Below, piece by piece: positions 53,011 through 64,000 of a stretch of 64,000 bases of DNA (the stretch's first letter is position 1; every line of letters starts with the position of its first letter). The notes under the pieces are model-generated. The model made no database searches. It worked only from the letters and a program-made list of their open reading frames with translations, and was not told the DNA's origin. Origin of the DNA: Amaranthus tricolor. Lineage: Eukaryota > Streptophyta > Magnoliopsida > Caryophyllales > Amaranthaceae. The stretch lies in NCBI RefSeq assembly GCF_026212465.1, contig NC_080051.1:2815001-2879000 (forward strand), read 5' to 3'. The position numbers and the translations under genes were made by a program.

Positions 53011-56000
53011 AGAATGAACAAGGATCAATGATCAATGACGAATGAACGATGAACATTGAATAAGGATCAATGATCAATGAAGAATGAACGATGAAGAATA
53101 AACAAGGATCAATGATCATTGAAGAATGAACAAGGATCCATCGTCAATAAAGAATGAAAAAGGATCAATGATCAATGACGAATGGACGATGAAGAATGAA
53201 CAAGGATCAATGATCAATGAAGAATGAACGATGAAGAATGAACAAGGATCAATGATCAATGAAGAATGAACGATGAAGAATAAACAAGGATCAATGATCA
53301 ATGACGAATAAACGATGAAGAATTAACAAGGATCAATGATCAATGAAGAATGAACGATGAAGAATGAACAAGGATCAATGATCAATGAAGAATGAACGAT
53401 GAAGAATGAACAAGGATCAATGATGAATGACAAATGAACGATGAAGAATGAACAAGGATCAATGATCAATGAAGAATGTACAATGAAGAATGAACAAGGA
53501 TCAATGATCAATGAAGAATGAACGATGAAGAATAAACAAGTATCCATGATAATTGAAGCATGAACAAGGATCCATCGTCAATAAAGAATGAACAAGGATC
53601 AATGATCAATGACGAATGAACGATGATGAATGAACAGGGATCAATTATCAATGAAGAATGAACGACGAAGAATGAACAGGGATCAATGATCAATGACGAA
53701 TGAATGAGGAAGAATGAACAAGGATCAATGATCAATGAAGAATGAACGATGAAGCATGAACAAGGATCAATGATAAATGACGAATGAACGATAAAGAATG
53801 TACAAAGATCAATTATCAATAACGAATGAACGAGGAAGAATGAACAATGATCAATGATCAATGAAGAATGAACGATGAAGAATAAACAAAGATCAATTAT
53901 CATTGAAGAATGAACGATGAAGAATGAACAAGGATCAATGATCAATGAAGAATGAACGATGAAGAATGAACAAGGATCAATGATCAATGACGAATGAACG
54001 ATGAGGAATGAACAAGGATCAATGATGAATGAAGAATGAACGATGAAGAATGAACAAGGATCAATGATCAATGACGAATGAACGATGAAGAATTAACAAG
54101 GATCAATGATCAATGTAGAATGAACAAGGATCAATGATCAATGAAGAATGAACGATGAAGAATGAACAAGGATCAATGATCAATGACGAATGAACGATGA
54201 AGAATTAACAAGGATCAATGATTAATGAAGAATGAACGATGAAGAATGAACAAGGATCAATGATCAATGACGAATGAACGATGAACATTGAATAAGGATC
54301 GATGATCAATGAAGAATGAACGATGAAGAATAAACAACGATCAATGATCATTGAAGAATGAACAACGATCCATCGTCAATAAAGAATGAAAAAGGATCAA
54401 TGATCAATGACGAATGGACGACGAAGAATGAACAAGGATCAATGATCAATGAAGAATGAACGATGAAGAATGAACAAGGATCAATGATCAATGAAGAATG
54501 AACGATGAAGAATAAACAAGGATCAATGATCAATGACGAATAAACGATGAAGAATTAACAAGGATCAATGATCAATGAAGAATGAACGATGAAGAATGAA
54601 CAAGGATCAATGATCAACGAAGAATGAACGATGAAGAATGAACAAGGATCAATGAAGAATGACGAATGAACGATGAAGAATGAACAAGGATCAATGATCA
54701 ATGAAGAATGTACAATGAAGAATGAACAAGGATCAATGATCAATGAAGAATGAACGATGAAGAATAAACAAGTATCCATGATAATTGAAGAATGAACAAG
54801 GATCCATCGTCAATAAAGAATGAACAAGGATCAATGATCAATGACGAATGAACGATGATGAATGAACATGGATCAATGATCAATGAAGAATGAACGACGA
54901 AGAATGAACAGGGATCAATGATCAATGACGAATGAATGAGGAAGAATGAACAAGGATCAATGATCAATGAAGAATGAACGATGAAGCATGAACAAGGATC
55001 AATGATTAATGACGAATGAACGATGAAGAATGAACAAAGATCAATTATCAATGACGAATGAACGAGGAAGAATGAACAATGATCAATGATTAATGAAGAA
55101 TGAACGATGAAGAATAAACAAAGATCAATGATCATTGCAGAATGAACGATGAAGAATGAAGAAGGATCAATGATCAATGAAGAATGAACGATGAAGAATG
55201 AACAAGGATCAATGATCAATGACGAATGAACCATGAGGAATGAACAAGGATCAATGATCAATGAAGAATGAACGATGAAGAATGAACAAGGATCAATGAT
55301 CAATGACGAATGAACGATGAAGAATTAACAAGGATCAATGATCAATGAAGAATGAACAAGGATCAATGATCAATGAAGAATGAACGATGAAGAATGAACA
55401 AGGATCAATGATCAATGACGAATGAACGATGAAGAATTAACATGGATCAATGATCAATGAAGAATGAACGATGAAGAATGAACAAGGATCAATGATCAAT
55501 GACGAATGAACGATGAACATTGAATAAGGATCAATGATCAAAGAAGAATGAACGATGAAGAATAAACAAGGATCAATGATCATTGAAGAATGAACAAGGA
55601 TCCATCGTCAATAAAGAATGAAAAAGGATCAATGATCAATGACGAATGGACGATGAAGAATGAACAAGGATCAATGATCAATGAAGAATGAACGATGAAG
55701 AATGAACAAGGATCAATGATCAATGAAGAATGAACGATGAAGAATAAACAAGGATCAATGATCAATGACGAATAAACGATGAAGAATTAACAAGGATCAA
55801 TGATCAATGAAGAGTGAACGATGAAGAATGAACAAGGATCAATGATCAATGAAGAAAGAACGATGAAGAATGAACAAGGATCAATGATGAATGACGAATG
55901 AACGATGAAGAATGAACAAGGATCAATGATCAATGAAGAATGTACAATGAAGAATGAACAAGGATCAATGATCAATGAAGAATGAACGATGAAGTATAAA

Positions 56001-59000
56001 CAAGTATCCATGATAATTGAAGAATGAACAAGGATCCATCGTCAATAAAGAATGAACAAGGATCAATGATCAATGACGAATGAACGATGATGAATCAACA
56101 GAGATCAATGATCAATGAAGAATGAACGACGAAGAATGAACAGGGATCAATGATCAATGACAAATGAATGAGGAAGAATGAACAAGGATCAATGATCAAT
56201 GAAGAATGAACGATGAAGCATGAACAAGGATCAATGATTAATGACGAATGAACGATGAAGAATGTACAAAGATCAATTATCAATGACGAATGAACGAGGA
56301 AGAATGAACAATGAACAATGATCAATGAAGAATGAACGGTGAAGAATAAACAAAGATCAATGATCATTGAAGAATGAACGATGAAGAATGAACAAGGATC
56401 AATGATCAATGAAGAATGAATGATGAAGAATGAACAAGGATCAATGATCAATGACGAATGAACGATGAGGAATGAACAAGGATCAATGATCAATGAAGAA
56501 TGAACGATGAAGAATGAACAAGGATCAATGATCATTGACGAATGAACGATGAAGAATTAACAAGGATCAATGATCAATGAAGAATGAACAAGGATCAATG
56601 ATCAATGAAGAATGAACGATGAAGAATGAACAAGGATCAATGATCAATGACGAATGAACGATGAAGAATTAACAAGGATCAATGATCAATGAAGAATGAA
56701 CGATGAAGAATGAACAAGGATCAACGATCAATGACGAATGAACGATGAACATTGAATAAGGATCAATGATCAATGAAGAATGAACGATGAAGAATAAACA
56801 AGGATCAATGATCATTGAAGAATGAACAAGGATCCATCGTCAATAAAGAATGAAAAAGGATCAATGATCAATGACGAATGGACGATGAAGAATGAACAAG
56901 GATCAATGATCAATGAAGAATGAACGATGAAGAATGAACAAGGATCAATGATCAATGAAGAATGAACGATGAAGAATAAACAAGGATCAATGATCAATGA
57001 CGAATAAACGATGAAGAATTAACAAGGATCAATGATCAATGAAGAATGAACGATGAAGAATGAACAAGGATCAATGATCAATGAAGAATGAACGATGAAG
57101 AATGAACAAGGATCAATGAAGAATGACGAATGAACGATGAAGAATGAACAAGGATCAATGATCAATGAAGAATGTACAATGAAGAATGAACAAGGATCAA
57201 TGATCAATGAAGAATGAACGATGAAGAATAAACAAGTATCCATGATAATTGAAGAATGAACAAGGATCCATCGTCAATAAAGAATGAACAAGGATCAATG
57301 ATCAATGACGAATGAACGATGATGAATGAACAGGGATCAATGATCAATGAAGAATGAACGACGAAGAATGAACAGGGATCAATGATCAATGACGAATGAA
57401 TGAGGAAGAATGAACAAGGATCAATGATCAATGAAGAATGAACGATGAAGCATGAACAAGGATCAATGATTAATGACGAATGAACGATGAAGAATGTACA
57501 AAGATCAATTATCAGTGACGAATGAACGAGGAAGAATGAACAATGATCAATGATCAATGAAGAATCAACGATGAAGAATAAACAAAGATCAATGATCATT
57601 GAAGAATGAACGATGAAGAATGAAGAAGGATCAATGATCAATGAAGAATGAACGATGAAGAATGAACAAGGATCAATGATCAATGACGAATGAACGATGA
57701 GGAATGAACAAGGATCAATGATCAATGAAGAATGAACGATGAAGAATGAACAAGGATCAATGATCAATGACGAATGAACGATGAAGAATTAACAAGGATC
57801 AATGATCAATGAAGAATGAACAAGGATCAATGATCAATGAAGAATGAACGATGAAGAATGAACAAGGATCAATGATCAATGACGAATGAACAATGAAGAA
57901 TTAACAAGGATCAATAATCAATGAAGAATGAACGATGAAGAATGAACAAGGATCAACGATCAATGACGAATGAACGATGAACATTGAATAAGGATCAATG
58001 ATCAATGAAGAATGAACGATGAAGAATAAACAAGGATCAATGATCATTGAAGAATGAACAAGGATCCATCGTCAATAAAGAATGAAAAAGGATCAATGAT
58101 CAATGACGAATGGACGATGAAGAATGAACAAGGATCAATGATCAATGAAGAATGAACGATGAAGAATGAACAAGGATCAATGATCAATGAAGAATGAACG
58201 ATGAAGAATAAACAAGGATCAATGATCAATGACGAATAAACGATGAAGAATTAACAAGGATCAATGATCAATGAAGAATGAACGATGAAGAATGAACAAG
58301 GATCAATGATCAATGAAGAATGAACGATGAGGAATGAACAAGGATCAATGATGAATGACGAATGAACGATGAAGAATGAACAAGGATCAATGATCAATGA
58401 AGAATGTACAATGAAGAATGAACAAGGATCAATGATCAATGAAGAATGAACGATGAAGAATAAACAAGTATCCATGATAATTGAAGAATGAACAAGGATC
58501 CATCGTCAATAAAGAATGAACAAGGATCAATGATCAATGACGAATGAACGATGATGAATGAACAGGGATCAATGATCAATGAAGAATGAACGACGAAGAA
58601 TGAACAGGGATCAATGATCAATGACGAATGAATGAGGAAGAATGAACAAGGATCAATGATCAATGAAGAATGAACGATGAAGCATGAACAAGGATCAATG
58701 ATTAATGACGAATGAACGATGAAGAATGTACAAAGATCAATTATCAATGACGAATGAACGAGGAAGAATGAACAATGATCAATGATCAATGAAGAATGAA
58801 CGATGAAGAATAAACAAAGATCAATGATCATTGAAGAATGAACGATGAAGAATGAACAAGGATCAATGATCAATGAAGAATGAACGATGAAGAATGAACA
58901 AGGATCAATGATCAATGACGAATGAACGATGAGGAATGAACAAGGATCAATGATCAATGAAGAATGAACGATGAAGAATGAACAAGGATCAATGATCAAT

Positions 59001-62000
59001 GACGAATGAACGATGAAGAATTAACAAGGATCAATGATCAATGAAGAATGAACAAGGATCAATGATCAATGAAGAATGAACGATGAAGAATGAACAAGGA
59101 TCAATGATCAATGACGAATGAACGATGAAGAATTAACAAGGATCAATGATCAATGAAGAATGAACGATGAAGAATGAACAAGGATCAACGATCAATGACG
59201 AATGAACGATGAACATTGAATAAGGATCAATGATCAATGAAGAATGAACGATGAAGAATAAACAAGGATCAATGATCATTGAAGAATGAACAAGGATCCA
59301 TCGTCAATAAAGAATGAAAAAGGATCAATGATCAATGACGAATGGACGATGAAGAATGAACAAGGATCAATGATCAATGAAGAATGAACGATGAAGAATG
59401 AAAAAGGATCAATGATCATTGACGAATGAACGATGAAGAATTAACAAGGATCAATGATCAATGAAGAATGAACAAGGATCAATGATCAATGAAGAATGAA
59501 CGATGAAGAATGAACAAGGATCAATGATCAATGACGAATGAACGATGAAGAATTAACAAGGATCAATGATCAATGAAGAATGAACGATGAAGAATGAACA
59601 AGGATCAACGATCAATGACGAATGAACGATGAACATTGAATAAGGATCAATGATCAATGAAGAATGAACGATGAAGAATAAACAAGGATCAATGATCATT
59701 GAAGAATGAACAAGGATCCATCGTCAATAAAGAATGAAAAAGGATCAATGATCAATGACGAATGGACGATGAAGAATGAACAAGGATCAATGATCAATGA
59801 AGAATGAACGATGAAGAATGAACAAGGATCAATGATCAATGAAGAATGAACGATGAAGAATAAACAAGGATCAATGATCAATGACGAATAAACGATGAAG
59901 AATTAACAAGGATCAATGATCAATGAAGAATGAACGATGAAGAATGAACAAGGATCAATGATCAATGAAGAATGAACGATGAAGAATGAACAAGGATCAA
60001 TGAAGAATGACGAATGAACGATGAAGAATGAACAAGGATCAATGATCAATGAAGAATGTACAATGAAGAATGAACAAGGATCAATGATCAATGAAGAATG
60101 AACGATGAAGAATAAACAAGTATCCATGATAATTGAAGAATGAACAAGGATCCATCGTCAATAAAGAATGAACAAGGATCAATGATCAATGACGAATGAA
60201 CGATGATGAATGAACAGGGATCAATGATCAATGAAGAATGAACGACGAAGAATGAACAGGGATCAATGATCAATGACGAATGAATGAGGAAGAATGAACA
60301 AGGATCAATGATCAATGAAGAATGAACGATGAAGCATGAACAAGGATCAATGATTAATGACGAATGAACGATGAAGAATGTACAAAGATCAATTATCAGT
60401 GACGAATGAACGAGGAAGAATGAACAATGATCAATGATCAATGAAGAATCAACGATGAAGAATAAACAAAGATCAATGATCATTGAAGAATGAACGATGA
60501 AGAATGAAGAAGGATCAATGATCAATGAAGAATGAACGATGAAGAATGAACAAGGATCAATGATCAATGACGAATGAACGATGAGGAATGAACAAGGATC
60601 AATGATCAATGAAGAATGAACGATGAAGAATGAACAAGGATCAATGATCAATGACGAATGAACGATGAAGAATTAACAAGGATCAATGATCAATGAAGAA
60701 TGAACAAGGATCAATGATCAATGAAGAATGAACGATGAAGAATGAACAAGGATCAATGATCAATGACGAATGAACAATGAAGAATTAACAAGGATCAATA
60801 ATCAATGAAGAATGAACGATGAAGAATGAACAAGGATCAACGATCAATGACGAATGAACGATGAACATTGAATAAGGATCAATGATCAATGAAGAATGAA
60901 CGATGAAGAATAAACAAGGATCAATGATCATTGAAGAATGAACAAGGATCCATCGTCAATAAAGAATGAAAAAGGATCAATGATCAATGACGAATGGACG
61001 ATGAAGAATGAACAAGGATCAATGATCAATGAAGAATGAACGATGAAGAATGAACAAGGATCAATGATCAATGAAGAATGAACGATGAAGAATAAACAAG
61101 GATCAATGATCAATGACGAATAAACGATGAAGAATTAACAAGGATCAATGATCAATGAAGAATGAACGATGAAGAATGAACAAGGATCAATGATCAATGA
61201 AGAATGAACGATGAGGAATGAACAAGGATCAATGATGAATGACGAATGAACGATGAAGAATGAACAAGGATCAATGATCAATGAAGAATGTACAATGAAG
61301 AATGAACAAGGATCAATGATCAATGAAGAATGAACGATGAAGAATAAACAAGTATCCATGATAATTGAAGAATGAACAAGGATCCATCGTCAATAAATAA
61401 TGAACAAGGATCAATGATCAATGACGAATGAACGATGATGAATCAACAGGGATCAATGATCAATGAAGAATGAACGACGAAGAATGAACAGGGATCAATG
61501 ATCAATGACGAATGAATGAGGAAGAATGAACAAGGATCAATGATCAATGAAGAATGAACGATGAAGCATGAACAAGGATCAATGATTAATGACGAATGAA
61601 CGATGAAGAATGTACAAAGATCAATTATCAATGACGAATGAACGAGGAAGAATGAACAATGATCAATGATCAATGAAGAATGAACGATGAAGAATAAACA
61701 AAGATCAATGATCATTGAAGAATGAACGATGAAGAATGAACAAGGATCAATGATCAATGAAGAATGAACGATGAAGAATGAACAAGGATCAATGATCAAT
61801 GACGAATGAACGATGAGGAATGAACAAGGATCAATGATCAATGAAGAATGAACGATGAAGAATGAACAAGGATCAATGATCAATGACGAATGAACGATGA
61901 AGAATTAACAAGGATCAATGATCAATGAAGAATGAACGATGAAGAATGAACAAGGATCAACGATCAATGACGAATGAACGATGAACATTGAATAAGGATC

Positions 62001-62350
62001 AATGATCAATGAAGAATGAACGATGAAGAATAAACAAGGATCAATGATCATTGAAGAATGAACAAGGATCCATCGTCAATAAAGAATGAAAAAGGATCAA
62101 TGATCAATGACGAATGGACGATGAAGAATGAACAAGGATCAATGATCAATGAAGAATGAACGATGAAGAATGAACAAGGATCAATGATCAATGAAGAATG
62201 AACGATGAAGAATAAACAAGGATCAATGATCAATGACGAATAAACGATGAAGAATTAACAAGCATCAATGATCAATGAAGAATGAACGATGAAGAATGAA
62301 CAAGGATCAATGATCAATGAAGAATGAACGATGAAGAATGAACAAGGATC
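53011..62350. repeat. 1,232-bp HOR array, copy 2 of the 9,506-bp tandem duplication
   Basis: Every HOR and variant of copy 1 recurs at +9,506: for example attgcagaatg at 45628 and 55134, the 420-bp insertion HOR at 48538 and 58044, and the 112-bp-short HOR at 51422 and 60928. The few differences I saw include gatctatcg (near 46530) against gatccatcg (near 56036). Identity fades after about 62260, so the right boundary is near 62.26-62.35 kb. No gene is present. Confidence 0.88.
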
Positions 62351-64000
62351 AACGATGAATGACGAATGAACGATGAAGAATGAACAAGGATCAATGATCA
62401 ATGAAGAATGTACAATGAAGAATGACCAAGGATCAATGATCAATGAAGAATGAACGATGAAGAATAAACAAGTATCCATGATAATTGAAGAATGAACAAG
62501 GATCCATCGTCAATAAAGAATGAACAAGGATCAATGATCAATGACGAATGAACGATGATGAATCAACAGGGATCAATGATCAATGAAGAATGAACGACGA
62601 AGAATGAACAGGGATCAATGATCAATGACGAATGAATGAGGAAGAATGAACAAGGATCAATGATCAATGAAGAATGAACGATGAAGCATGAACAAGGATC
62701 AATGATTAATGACGAATGAACGATGAAGAATGTACAAAGATCAATTATCAATGACGAATGAACGAGGAAGAATGAACAATGATCAATGATCAATGAAGAA
62801 TGAACGATGAAGAATAAACAAAGATCAATGATCATTGAAGAATGAACGATGAAGAATGAACAAGGATCAATGATCAATGAAGAATGAACGATGAAGAATG
62901 AACAAGGATCAATGATCAATGACGAATGAACGATGAGGAATGAACAAGGATCAATGATCAATGAAGAATGAACGATGAAGAATGAACAAGGATCAATGAT
63001 CAATGACGAATGAACGATGAAGAATTAACAAGGATCAATGATCAATGAAGAATGAACAAGGATCAATGATCAATGAAGAATGAACGATGAAGAATGAACA
63101 AGGATCAATGATCAATGACGAATGAACGATGAAGAATTAACAAGGATCAATGATCAATGAAGAATGAACGATGAAGAATGAACAAGGATCAACGATCAAT
63201 GACGAATGAACGATGAACATTGAATAAGGATCAATGATCAATGAAGAATGAACGATGAAGAATAAACAAGGATCAATGATCATTGAAGAATGAACAAGGA
63301 TCCATCGTCAATAAAGAATGAAAAAGGATCAATGATCAATGACGAATGGACGATGAAGAATGAACAAGGATCAATGATCAATGAAGAATGAACGATGAAG
63401 AATGAACAAGGATCAATGATCAATGAAGAATGAACGATGAAGAATAAACAAGGATCAATGATCAATGACGAATAAACGATGAAGAATTAACAAGGATCAA
63501 TGATCAATGAAGAATGAACGATGAAGAATGAACAAGGATCAATGATCAATGAAGAATGAACGATGAGGAATGAACAAGGATCAATGATGAATGACGAATG
63601 AACGATGAAGAATGAACAAGGATCAATGATCAATGAAGAATGTACAATGAAGAATGAACAAGGATCAATGATCAATGAAGAATGAACGATGAAGAATAAA
63701 CAAGTATCCATGATAATTGAAGAATGAACAAGGATCCATCGTCAATAAATAATGAACAAGGATCAATGATCAATGACGAATGAACGATGATGAATCAACA
63801 GGGATCAATGATCAATGAAGAATGAACGACGAAGAATGAACAGGGATCAATGATCAATGACGAATGAATGAGGAAGAATGAACAAGGATCAATGATCAAT
63901 GAAGAATGAACGATGAAGCATGAACAAGGATCAATGATTAATGACGAATGAACGATGAAGAATGTACAAAGATCAATTATCAATGACGAATGAACGAGGA
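62351..64000. repeat. 1,232-bp HOR array continuing past the window end
   Basis: Another full HOR starts at about 63280 (1,232 bp after 62048), and the array is still in phase at base 64000. It carries variants of the gatgaatcaacag type also seen near 51930 and 61440. The array therefore continues beyond the window. No gene is present. Confidence 0.92.

Noticed and set aside
17748..63983. Numerous minus-strand satellite open frames (61-418 codons) as genes
   Set aside because: All encode the same 14-residue repeat, which arises from the 42-bp period. The apparent start codons are repeat variants, frames end at 14-bp indels, and no other gene signal is visible.
16648..64000. A CRISPR-like array (short regular repeats)
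   Set aside because: There are no unique spacers. The whole 42-bp unit repeats, no cas genes are present, and the context is a plant genome.
1..64000. Calling the array centromeric or subtelomeric
   Set aside because: No telomere repeat or other positional marker is present, and satellite plus chromovirus alone does not establish chromosomal location.

Overview
This window comes from a nuclear genome of a flowering plant. The evidence is a Cassandra-type TRIM retrotransposon (5S-rRNA-derived LTRs), a chromodomain Ty3/gypsy element resembling the Tekay/Del lineage, and tens of kilobases of satellite DNA. I cannot name the species. I see no ordinary host gene, tRNA or functional rRNA gene. The only convincing protein-coding gene is the retrotransposon gag-pol.

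Layout: 1-2557 is satellite. 2558-3214 is a complete minus-strand Cassandra element (two 271-bp LTRs, 115-bp interior). 3215-3218 is a 4-bp junction. 3219-16642 is a complete, young minus-strand Ty3/gypsy element (two 4,170-bp LTRs, one intact 1,514-codon gag-pol). 16643-64000 is satellite again. The satellite runs off both window ends and resumes after the insertion in exact register.

Main discovery: the two retrotransposons appear to have integrated as ONE molecule. The 5-bp duplication caggg lies left of Cassandra and right of the gypsy element, so it flanks the pair and neither element alone. The 4 bp between them, ctac, equal the 2 nt next to Cassandra's U3 end in its own interior (ct, 2829-2830) plus the 2 nt next to the gypsy U5 end in its own interior (ac, 12471-12472). 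That is the expected product of end-joining two unprocessed linear cDNAs, followed by one integrase reaction on the outer ends. Both elements lie on the same strand, use an initiator-Met tRNA primer site, and share the U5 terminus GTTACA. This points to the gypsy element, or a close relative, as a helper that handles Cassandra.

The satellite is nested. A 14-bp ancestral motif forms a 42-bp trimer. 42-bp units mixed with 28-bp units (one 14-mer lost) form higher-order repeats (HORs). The right part uses a 1,232-bp HOR (26 x 42 + 5 x 28), and 9.5 kb of those HORs is itself duplicated in tandem. Other blocks use HORs of about 1,596, 2,247, 2,253/2,729 and 3,724/3,836 bp. Because 42 is divisible by 3, the minus strand carries long open frames encoding a 14-residue repeat. 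I treat these as a by-product of the repeat, not as genes.
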